Assembly: GCA_964035015.1 (NCBI GenBank) | Contig: CAXIUP010000141.1 | Span: 664,787-728,786 of the forward strand | From: Corallium rubrum | Taxonomy: Eukaryota > Cnidaria > Anthozoa > Scleralcyonacea > Coralliidae | Direction: 5' to 3' | Length of the DNA: 64,000 nucleotides | Shown here: positions 43,209-52,543 of the stretch, one piece after another | How positions within the stretch are numbered: position 1 is the stretch's first letter | Layout of the letters: each line of letters starts with the position of its first letter | Program-made: the position numbers and the translations under genes | Notes under the pieces: model-generated | What the model saw: the letters and a program-made list of their open reading frames with translations, nothing else | What the model was told of the DNA's origin: nothing | The model's database searches: none

Positions 43209-44680
43209 CTATAATAATAAAAAAATAATGATTTATTGGACAATATACATGTATCCAGAGTGGCTCTTCACCTGTCCACTAACCTACTATACAATAAATA
43301 TACCGTTACTAGAATATTATAATAAAGACTAATATTAACCTGCAGAAGCTTCATCTGCTGTTCCCAGAAGAATTTCATGTGAGGTGTTGCCTCAAGGTTT
43401 TGCCCACCCATTATCGTGAGAAGATCCTTCTCCAGTGACTGGCTCACTCCCACTCCATCTTCTTCAATTTTCATTTGAAGATGATGTAAATTGTCTTCCA
43501 ACTGCTTACACTGAAGCCTTGTTGCTTTCACAGTAGCTCTCAACTTTTCAGCACTACAAGCAGCAAGTGGTGCTTTACTCTTAGCTGGAGTACTTGAAGC
43601 TTTGCTTTTCTTCCTAGCAGCTCTCTTGATGGCACTGTTGGCACTCGAGCATGGTTTGCAAGGCTGTTTGGAACTGGTATTCTCCACAATAACTTCACAG
43701 GCAACAGAGCGATAGGAAACAGACACTTCAAAGTGAGCATTTTCAACAGTGACCAATTTAGGAACCGAATGGCGTACAATTGTTCCTGGAGTTTGCAGTG
43801 GAGTTCCTTTTGGGTCAGTAGCTACAGATTGCACTTCATCGTCCTCAAGCAATCCCTCACAAAGACTGGAGTTTTCTATGCAACTCAACAGTTCGTTGAT
43901 CTCAGCGTACCTAACCGAACGCTTTCTTTGCTGGTAGATGTTGTGGCATCACCAGTGATAAGCGAACACGGTGAATTCTAGTGCAGAATCAACAACAACT
44001 GTGTATTTTGGAATGCTGTGGATGTCATCAAACAATTCGACTCTAACTTCATCTTGGTGAGATTTACTACCTACTTGCCAAGGATCTGTTGTTTTGTCTT
44101 CCAGTTGATCAATAAGGCATTCGAAGCTAGAAGTTATCTGCTGAGGCGGTGAATACGCAGTCGAAGTGGACGGTATATCGTCAACAACCTTCCTCACGAG
44201 TGTACGACGCTCTGGTGTTGTAATTTCGTGGCTCTTCTCAGGCAAATTCTCCGTAGGAACGCTACCAGTTACCAAAACTTTCCGTGTTGGACCTAAATAT
44301 TGGAAATTGTATTCAGTATTTAGCAGATCATTCGATATTCGATCTATAATTCATGAATTGTCCTTTGTACTCTAAATATACGAATTCACTGGGTCGTGAC
44401 GATGTGCGCAAATAATGTAAAAGTACTTACTAGTTATGATACATTCAGGCTTATAATGAAGTTCACAGATAAAAACTTTGTTTTCTTCGATCCTTTTCTT
44501 CAAATCTGGAGTCATCTGTCTCGTTCTTAGTATGAGTCGAAGCCATTCCTTTCGAGCATTCTCTTTCAAGGCTTTGGTGTAATCGCCATCGGTTGCGCCA
44601 ATAGACGGGATTTTAAACAGCGAAAGTTTACAGTTTCTGCTGGTCGGACAGCCATAAAATGCACAATTTGCGCTAGGCAT
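41706..44680 (-). CDS. THAP-P element transposase (three exons, one in-frame TGA)
   Basis: Join of 44431-44680, 43340-44292 and 41706-43208 on the minus strand. Splice sites are A|GTAAGT, ATTTAG|GT, CAG|GTTAAT and ATTATAG|GTG; phases agree, giving 901 codons, about the size of THAP9. Catalytic residues of the RNase H-like core are visible: MDEMK (Asp about 485), NDGASPN (Asp about 582) and QDVVED (Asp 833, Glu 836), with FFADSPHLMKTARN between. The protein cuts and joins P-element ends using GTP as cofactor in the family. A TGA at codon about 198 (43949-43951) interrupts an otherwise open exon 2. The usual SYIAGYV/RGGL C-terminal tail is absent. Confidence 0.8.
43340..44292 (-). CDS. P transposase exon 2: linker and coiled coil, with stop
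   Basis: 317 codons including the in-frame TGA. Contains a low-complexity Ser/Pro/Thr linker, a Lys/Ala-rich basic stretch (KRAARKKSKASS) and a heptad-like helix (KQLEDNLHHLQMKIEE) that fits the dimerising coiled coil of P transposases. Read-through of the TGA restores an open frame to the donor with no other break, so the stop looks recent. Confidence 0.7.
44431..44680 (-). CDS. P transposase exon 1: THAP domain
   Basis: 83 codons. MPSANCAFYGCP opens the C-x4-C pair, the WLRLILR helix follows, and the motif closes with CELHY (C-x2-H): the zinc-coordinating C2CH THAP domain that binds the subterminal repeats. The start ATG lies about 220 bases inside the right TIR. Donor A|GTAAGT at 44430. 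Confidence 0.85.
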
Positions 44681-44911
44681 ATCCTCAAATTATTTTTAAA
44701 GAAATAATCACATCACTAAACACGAAACAAGCCAAGAAATTAAATGTGTTCAACACAGATATTCACTACCGCAATACTAGCTTCTTAATACGCTTCCAAC
44801 AACGATGTACTCAAGTCATCACGTGACAAAAATAATCAGCGGTCAATAAACTGTTTTGTCACGTGTACGGCTAGCCTAACCAGTCTCCCTTCTATTAACC
44901 GTGGTCTGACA

Positions 44912-46150
44912 TACAATTTATCGATCTATCGGCGCATTACGCGAGACCTGGTAATGAGTCACGTAATTGTCACATGACACTAGCGCATAAAAATTTAAAT
45001 TGTGAAGCAGTAAGAATGGTCGTTAGCGACGTTTAGATGCTGGAGAGGCAAAGTTTCTTACAATTGGATCAAACTTTTACAACGAATTAGCTTTGTCGAC
45101 TTGGTTGATGAGATGACTAACAAATATTACCGCTTTTCAGTGTATATATACTCGAAATTTGGACTAAGACGTGCCATAATGAATATCATTCAGCGCAGTG
45201 CCGCAGATTAGTATAAATATAAACCGACGATTATACTCAGGTAAGGTTAAACTTATTTTATTCCCGAGATTTAGTGTCATTTCTTTGACTGCATGTGCTA
45301 GACGCGGCTTATTTTTGGTGCTTGATAGCTAATATAGCCAATAGCTTCGCATAGACTTCAATTTCAAGATAAATTGTAACTAAAAATCTAGTTTAAAACC
45401 TGCAGTCACAGTTGTTGTTCGAATGTTCTCAGGATGTCGCTGCTTGATAGCTACGTAGTGTACAATATAATTCAGTTTGTAACTGAGAAAAATTAGATTT
45501 GACTAGTCTTTTGTAGTTACAGCCTACAGGTAACCTAATTGGTGCCTAGGTTTGCTGAAGTTTGTCCATCTGATGGAACTGATGAGTGTAATAGTCTGGC
45601 ATTGGGCAACAGTAGAAATGGGGTTATTAATAATTGTTGATTTGTTGCTGTCTAGGACTCTAAGTTTGCTGATGGAGCTTCCTTTGACAAGTACATGTAC
45701 AATTGTCTGGAATTATACAGAGTAAAATTACTATGAATACAGTATTAATAAAATAAAGTAATATAATAGCTCAGGGGAGGAATGGGTTACAGTAAAATGC
45801 CCTGTACCATGGCCACCTAACAAAATTTTGAATAAAAGTTATTTTTAAGCCAATCAAACCTGGATATACTCAAAAAAGTGAAAACAGTGGACTTTCTCAT
45901 TACTTTGAGGTGTGGATAAATAAAATTGTGTCTGATCACTGCCTCACTCTACTACGGCTTAATTGTTGGATAGTCACTGTAAAATTTTGCATGTTTATTA
46001 ATTTTAACTTCTTGTTGTCTGTGGATGCTTCCATATTTCAATTCTTTTTATTTTTTACCAGCTTTTGTTTTATATAGCCATGACTTTCTAAGGGCTTATA
46101 CAATTGGTATTGCATTGAAATTGTTAATGTAGTTACAGTAGATAATAATT
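44912..46150. other. no gene seen
   Basis: Sequence between the P element and the hammerhead foldback. AT-rich, no open frame with a domain. Confidence 0.5.
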
Positions 46151-46154
46151 GGAA

Positions 46155-46565
46155 AATATGGAAGTACAAATAAGTTTTGTGGAAACACCAAGCTTTCGGC
46201 CTGTTGACTCAGGCCTTCATCAGAGCAATGACAACAAGTTGTTGGCTCACGTCATTTATAAACTTCGCAACTGATCAATTAAATCACGTAAGAATACAAT
46301 GGCGTATCACGTTAATTTTATTAATTAGAAAACAAAATCAGGAATGTTCTCTGAAAATAGAATTAATAAAATAAAATAAAATTAATAAAATTAATGTGAT
46401 ATGCCATTGTATTCTTATGTGATTTAATTGATCAGTTGCAAAGTTTATAAATGATGCAAGCCAACAACTTGTTGTCATTGCTCTGATGAAGGCCTGAGTC
46501 AACAGGCCGAAATCTTAGCAAAGAAATAGTTTATGTGGTGTTTCCACAAAACTTATTTATATTAC
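46155..46565. mobile_element. foldback with a hammerhead-like core in each arm
   Basis: Inverted repeat with arms of about 180 bases. The minus strand at 46191-46223 and the plus strand at 46483-46512 each contain CTGATGA, a perfect 6-bp stem II (GGCCTG/CAGGCC, loop AGTCAA) and GAAA. The left arm continues AGCTT, the 2-bp palindromic stem III; the right continues ATCTT with one mismatch, and its stem I (ATTGCT with AGCAA) pairs. Looks like two head-to-head retroelement ends or a retrozyme-like unit. Confidence 0.55.
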
Positions 46566-46839
46566 ATTATCACCATGAAAACTCTGAAAGAATTAAATAT
46601 GGAAGTATCCACAATTTATTATTTACTAGCTAATGTATTATATACACTAGTACTGTAAATTTGTACTTGTACAGTAGTCCCTCAGATATATTGACAATTA
46701 ATAATGACAAATAAATTATTCTAGCAGTACAATATTTTGTGTTTTACTGTATATTTTACCTGCACGTTATTCTAGAGGATTTCATATATTATAATCCTCA
46801 TGCCACAAGATCTAATTAGAGGATTTCACATATTCTAGG

Positions 46840-47432
46840 AAATCCTACAGGATTTCATGTATCTTGCACAGGATCCTATACAAGATCCTGTAGGATGCTG
46901 TACAAGATCCTGTAGGATCCTATACAAGATCCTGTAGGATCCTGTAGGATATTGTATAAGATCATGTAGCCAGTAGGATCTACAGATCCTATAGGATCCA
47001 GTATAAGAACCTATAGGATCCTAAGTAGGATCTTATAAGTTCTTGTACAAGATCCTACAGGATCTTGTAGGATCCTACTCAGGATCTTGTAGGATCCTAC
47101 TCAGGATCCTACAGGAAGATTCTGTAGGATCCTATAGGATCCTACAGGATCCTGTAGGATCCTACTCAGGATCCTGTAGGATCCTGTAGGATCCTACTCA
47201 GGATCCTATAGGATCCTGACAGGATCCTACAGGATCCTGTAGGATCCTACTCAGGATCCTGTAGGATCCTGTAGGATCCTGACAGGATCCTACAGGATCC
47301 TAGTAGGATCCTAGTTTAAGAAAATTTAGGATCCTGTTAGGATCCTATTAGGATCCTGTTAGGATCCTGTTAGGATCCTGTTAGGATCCTGTTAGGATCC
47401 TACCAGGATCCTGATCAGGATTTCTACCAGGG
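46840..47432. repeat. right AGGATCCT array
   Basis: Dense AGGATCCT with short spacers (GTAGG, ACTC, GTT), ending at AGGATTTCTACCAGGG. Inverted counterpart of the left array. Confidence 0.9.
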
Positions 47433-47447
47433 AAAATATAGAAAGTT

Positions 47448-48345
47448 TGGTCCATATTGATAATTTTGTAGTGTCTGCAGTTGAAACACAATATAATCAA
47501 CAAATAGACATCTTAGACGACTGCTAGAAGCCACTGTTCCTGACAAGAATCAAATATATTGTATTAGCCTTTGACTATAGTCTTAAATGTATTCGGAAAA
47601 ACTGTTATTATGGACGAGAAAAGTGGTGGAATTAGAATAATCAGAACTGAACGTAGCAGATTTAGAAGGTTACACGACATGTGTCGGATAACTTTTGATA
47701 TCATCTTCACTGAAGCGGAGTGATTTTCCCTGATAATGGCACGTACTGGATTGCCATGGTCTCGTGTAACCAGTATGATCATGTAACTGGGGCCTAACCC
47801 TATCCGATATGAAATGTAATCTGATACACGCAAGCAATCTAGTATCGTGTAACTGGGGCCAAGACCTTAAGTTTGAAAAGGCGGAAGTAAAATGGAAAAT
47901 ATTTACACCCAAATGAAACACGTACATGTATCTGAAAAAAAGCTAATTCTGAAGATAGATTTTGCAATGTCAAATTGGCTTCAAACGCTGCAGTGAACAC
48001 AATAATAATATATCAAAGAAATTCTCACACCAACCTGAACCACCGTACTCCAATCTTTCAAATCTCCGTGATGTTGTTGTGATGATGATATTGTCCTTCC
48101 AGCCTTGACGTCATTTGCGAATGCTTCCTGAATAGTTTGGTAACAACAAAAGACGAAGAAAATAATGTATTAAGCCGATGGTTAAGATAATTAGAGGGGA
48201 AAATCAAAGAAAACCAGTCAAAACCTAGCTCATAGAGCATTAAGATGAAGTAAAGTCACTATAATGTTTTTCCAAGCGTTCTTGGCATTCTTCTGCGCGG
48301 CACCGAATGATTCCAGGTTTAAGGTAGCTCCATACAGTTTCTGAA
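47448..48345 (+). mobile_element. PLE-derived composite repeat, copy B right part
   Basis: Matches 5780-6690 of copy A, ending with a solo left end of the GGTGGCTCC MITE after TTAA at 48319-48322. Minus-strand open frames here are repeat sequence shared with copy A. Confidence 0.7.
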
Positions 48346-48456
48346 AAATAGGCATGTCTAGACATGCATGTACTGTATCTACTGCCTATAGCTAGTATGG
48401 TAAAAACAATGCTGTATATAATTGAAAAAATTGAAGAAGCGCAGCCAGGATTATAC

Positions 48457-48650
48457 ATTATGAGTAAAATAGACGTTCTCTGACCAAAATATTTGTTTAT
48501 TAACGAGCCTTCGGCTGCCAGACTGCAGCCTTCAACAGGAAGGTAGTAAAGTTTACTACCTTCTTGTTGAAGGCTGCAGTCTGGCAGCCGAAAGCTCGTT
48601 AATAAACAAATCTTTTGGTCAGAGAACGTCTATTTTACTCATAATGCTGT
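48457..48650. mobile_element. near-perfect palindrome with degenerate hammerhead arms
   Basis: Arms of about 90 bases run from TTATGAGTAAAATAGACGTT to a centre near 48553. Each arm holds TGTTGAAGGCTGCAG...CTGCAGCC-type stem II sequence and GAAAGCTCGTTAATAAA (right) or GAAGGCTCG (left). The core reads CTGTTGA or CTTGTTGA and not CTGATGA, so cleavage is unlikely, but the layout matches PLE-type ends. Confidence 0.55.
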
Positions 48651-48659
48651 AATTACTGT

Positions 48660-49440
48660 ATGTACTTGTAGTGACCTTGTATTCAAAGCTGAACAAGATT
48701 TTTCTCAAGATTGTCAATGCTGTGTTTTTACCTTAATTAATTTGACCTAACCCAAACAAAAACCCTAACCCTAATCAGTAACTGTGTTAACCGCTTATAT
48801 TATACGCTTACCGACCTACTAACGTGTTTATTGCCTAGCTTTATACGCTAACCTGACACAGTGATGTGATTCGGGTACGGGAAAGTGTAAACTACCCGAC
48901 TGCTGAATACATGTCAACATGTTGGTCATGATAAATTGCCTCGTCGGAATATGAAATTCAGAAATTGTCCAAAGACTATTTTAAAGAGGCTTTCAAAAAC
49001 GTATCATTATTCCAACAACGTCTATAGTAACATCACATTTAAAAAATTGACAACGATTCATACTTAAAATACTTACTAAGCTTGTAAAACTTCTATTATT
49101 GAAATAAATATCTCGCTCCCTGAATATCTCACTCTCGAGCCTTCAATAACTCCATGCTGCCAAAGCATTGACTTACATGAAGTACTTCGTTTACAATTTT
49201 GGCTTCGGTGGTTTTGTCGTGAGTCAATCGTTGAATAGGCGACTTTCACGATCATGCGCAGTAGCAACAAATATTCAAATTTTCGTCGGAGATAAAAACA
49301 ACTGTTTCAGCTGGAACGAGCATATTGAAAATAGTAGAAGTGCAAAGTTTGAAACTAATTGCTTAACAAATGGAAAAAGTTTCACAAGCGGAAAGTTGAC
49401 CATTCCAACAGGGATTTATCCAAACGAGATTGGGATTTAT
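48660..49440. other. no gene seen
   Basis: Contains a short CCCTAACCCTAA run near 48760. Open frames have no domains. Confidence 0.5.
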
Positions 49441-49760
49441 CCCCGAGTCGGGCGACGGGCCGAAGGCCCGGAGCCCGGTGAGGGTGCTAATCTCGGCACG
49501 CGTGGAATCCATTTTACACGCGTGTAGAAAAAGCGAGGGAGACGAAATCTGGGACATAGTTTATGTGAGGTTATGTAATAACCAAGGTTAATAGCTAGGT
49601 AACCATGCGTGACGTATAAAAGGTTGGTGTAGGGTGTCAGTCGAGGGCATGGCCAAAAGACTGGTAAAGCGCGTGACTTAATCATTAGCGCACTTGCACG
49701 TCAAGCAATCAGACGTACGTTGGAAAATTAGAGGGAAATCTTGTATGTAATATTGCTACA

Positions 49761-50956
49761 ATGTCGACAAGCGAGGAGATAACGCGAAACGAAGGTCACT
49801 CCAGATCCCAAGAATCGACTTCGACCACGGACACTCAAGTTAACTGGGGAGCTGCATTTCAATCTCCCGAATTCCTGGCCGGTCTTCAAACAGCCATGAG
49901 CGAAGCATGGCGCCAAAACGCAAGTACCAACCTGGGTTTAGGACAGATTTCCCGCCTGGAACAACTCGGCGAATCCGGCCCCTACCAAACCCATACCATC
50001 AACACACCGGCTCTTACTCAACCAAGCACCACCACCGTTAATCCAGCCCAAGGCTCAGGTATGTTTACAGCTCCTAGTTTTTACCAGTTGTCGGTGGTGA
50101 TCTTAATACGAACAGCTTAAGCATGAACCCACCACACCAGGCCCCTGATCCCACCAATACTACGACCCAGGCGCACACGTTTTCTGATGCCACCCATCCG
50201 AATAGGAATTATAACCCCTCACTTGGCGTCGCAAAAACATTCATTTTGGGTCCTGGCCGCGCACCAATTCCGCCAAAATTGGTTTCGCAGATTTTATCGC
50301 ACAAGTTCGTGGAGATGTCCGAATTGATCCCCGAAAATTTAGAAGAACCCCGGTCCGAATCAACATCGTTCACTATCGAAGGCTCCACAATCGTCCCTAA
50401 TGCGAAGTCCAACTCTCGCAAAAAGCTTGACGCGTCGGACATTTTAACGTGGGTGGAGTGTTTTAACAGTTATACTGCCGTTATATGCACGTATATGCCT
50501 CATCGCGCACGCGATTTACTCGCGTACATGGCGCTTATAATTCGCACGGCCAAGCGCTTTGGTGGCATGGCATGGCACAACTACGACCGTGCGTTCCGAC
50601 GAGAAGCTGAAGCTAGCAACTTGCGCGATTGGAGTCAGATGAGAGCTGACCTTTACAACTACCACACAACCACAATCAATCGCACGCCATCTTACGACCC
50701 AAATTCCTCATCCGGCGGCCAGCGTAGATTTCGCCAAGAGGCCCGGGGGGGCCGCGACTCCACACAAATTTGCCTCTCGTGGAACCAAGGTTCCTGTGCA
50801 AGCCCCAAAGAGTACTGCCGCTATCGCCATGCATGCAACGTCATTGGATGCGAAGGCCCCCACCGCCGAACAGAGCACCCGTTCGCCTCGAGTATTCAGA
50901 AGCGCAAGCGATCCCCCGAACGTCAATTCCGTGGCCGAAGATCGATGCCCCGGTAA
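49761..50956 (+). pseudogene. DIRS-like gag with one frameshift
   Basis: Two adjoining frames, 49761-50120 and 50123-50956. They are joined if one T is added to the T-run near 50083-50088, after which the frame is open across GGDLNTNSLS, so a single-base loss broke it. The first part has NWGAAFQSPEFLAGLQ. The second has FVEMSELIPENL, the LDASDILTWVECFNSYTAVI block and AYMALIIRTAKRFGGMAWHNYD, which I recognise from DIRS-type gag. A Cys/His segment (CLSWNQGSCASPKEYCRYRHAC) follows, a CCCH-like nucleic-acid-binding zinc site. Confidence 0.65.
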
Positions 50957-52543
50957 ATCCAACTCTGAAATTGAACTCTCCATTTCCTCTATTAAATCGT
51001 TTAATCCTATTAATCAAATCTCCCTTAACACGAACAACTTGGCTAAGGCCCGTTTCAAACGTCGAGCTTATCATGTGCCGAACTTATTACATATTAAGTT
51101 CGACAAAGTTCGACGTGGTTTCAAACGTCGAGCCTAACATGTCGAACTTAATTGCTAGCGGCGAGCATTCGTTGGATTTGGTCAGTGGCCACCTACGCGA
51201 ATGTGCAGCGCTTAACATGAATAATGTGCCATGAATCGCACGGTTTTCGTTTTTCTTGTCTATATCTCATTATTTTCTTGTCGGAAAATGGTGACGGTAA
51301 ATCAGAAGAGAGCGAGAAAAGAGAACAGAATAATTGTGAGTAGATGATTGACTTCAATCTGCCTTACACTTGTTGTCAGTTGAATGCGGAACGTATCACT
51401 GTGCGCCGTCCGATTGACTTCTTCATCTTCTTCAAACTTCAAACTCAGCGCATCGATTACATGCTTATTACGATACAAACAGCAATGATCTCTTCTCGCG
51501 TCTATATTTACTCGAAAAGACTGCCGTGCGTATAAAGTTTCATATTTTCAGCTCGCATTACAGTTAGAAAAACTAGACAAACACGTTTTTTCGTGAATTG
51601 CATTAAGTTCGGCACATGATAAGTTCGACGTTTGAAACCACGTCGCGCTTTGTCGCGCTTTGGTCGTTCTACTCGACCGAACCGGTCGAACTTAACTTCG
51701 CGGTCGAACTTAATTAAAACAGTCGAACTTAATTGTTTCAAACGTCGAGCTTATCATGTGCTTAATTCAAACTATTAAGCTCGGCACATGGCAAGCTCGA
51801 CGTTTGAAACGGGCCTAACTCACCGATTAATGTTGATAACTTGGAAATGCAATTAGTGGGACATCCGGATCGCTCAAAAGTGAACTATCTTATCACGGGA
51901 TTGCGTGAGGGGTTTCATATTGGTTTTCACTCCGACAATGTTCAATTAAAATCAGCTAAAGCAAACTGTCCTTCTACACACGATCACCCTGAAGTTGTCG
52001 ACCAGTATCTTACCGCAGAAATAGAAGCGGGGAGAGTTTTTGGCCCTGTAACAACCCCACCTGTTTCTTATCTGCAGATAAGCCGGTTTGGCGTTATACC
52101 AAAGAAAAACAAACCAAATGCCTGGCGGCTTATTTTAGATTTATCTTTTCCCTTCGACCACAGCGTCAATGACGGTATACTCAAAACCGAATTTCCAGTT
52201 TCATACAGTTCGGTTAACGACGCAATTAACATGATTGTCAAGGCTGGCAAAGGCGCGCTAATGGGCAAGGTAGATATCAAGAACGCTTATCGTATTATTC
52301 CTGTGCACCCCGCTGATCGATATCTCCTTGGCATGAAATGGCGCGATCAATACTTTATCGACCTAGCACTCCCTTTTGGGTTACGATCTGCTCCCTGTAT
52401 ATTCAACAACCTGGCCGAACTGTTTGAGTGGATTGTGCAAAATAATTACAACGTACCAAGTTTACTACACTACCTCGATGACTTTTTCACACTCGGACCC
52501 CCAGGCTCCGACACGTGTTCTAATTCTCTGCTCGCAATCGAAC
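50900..52543 (+). pseudogene. DIRS-like reverse transcriptase (pol), truncated and MITE-interrupted
   Basis: The pol frame overlaps the gag end in another frame and runs NSEIELSISSIKSFN to NTNNLA at 51046. It resumes after the MITE as NSPINVDNLEMQLVGHP at 51819. RT motifs follow: SRFGVIPKKN, WRLILDLSFP, MGKVDIKNAYR (first Asp), LPFGLRSAP and LLHYLDDFFTLG (catalytic LDD). It is cut after LLAIER by the MULE. Confidence 0.75.
51047..51815. mobile_element. Harbinger-like MITE with TAA duplication
   Basis: Inverted ends GGCCCGTTTCAAACGTCGAG on both sides, flanked by TAA (51044-51046 and 51816-51818), the 3-bp target duplication typical of PIF/Harbinger. Several internal copies of GTTCGACGTTTGAAAC-like boxes. 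Removing it with one TAA restores the pol frame. Confidence 0.8.

Larger units (their letters stand above)
38559..44903. mobile_element. P element carrying two convergent genes, about 6.3 kb
   Basis: Terminal inverted repeats of about 35 bases: CACGGTTAATAGAAGGGAG followed by ACTGGTTAGGCTAGCCG, mirrored at the right end. A 7-bp direct repeat GTCTGAC flanks it (38552-38558, 44904-44910); P elements usually make 8 bp. A subterminal inverted repeat, ATGTACTCAAGTCATCACGTGA, lies at 44805-44826 and inverted at 38645-38667, as expected for internal transposase-binding repeats. Genes start near each end and converge: zinc-finger/P-tail gene on plus, THAP-P transposase on minus. Confidence 0.85.
36486..47432. 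mobile_element. 10.9-kb element with AGGATCCT-array termini
   Basis: Interrupts copy B of the composite repeat: host sequence stops at CTAGAACGGT and resumes at GGTCCATATTG (47449), whereas copy A reads straight through (5774-5785). GGT is thus doubled. Both ends carry CCCTGGTAGAAATCCT as inverted repeats, then dense arrays of the palindrome AGGATCCT. Inside are a truncated TTAA MITE, the P element and a hammerhead foldback. No transposase of its own is seen, so it is probably non-autonomous. Superfamily unknown. Confidence 0.65.
49441..52543 (+). mobile_element. DIRS-like retroelement, interrupted
   Basis: gag-like and RT coding on the plus strand, preceded by a GC-rich leader with a GGGCCGAAGGCCC hairpin at 49455-49475. 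A 769-bp MITE lies between gag and RT, and the MULE cuts the RT at 52543. No tyrosine recombinase is in view; it would lie beyond the MULE and was not found in the last 80 bases. DIRS/Ngaro group is chosen from the gag and RT style. Confidence 0.7.

Noticed and set aside
48750-48775. Telomere (CCCTAA repeats), also near 34445
   Set aside because: Only about two repeats each; too short for a telomere or a healed break.
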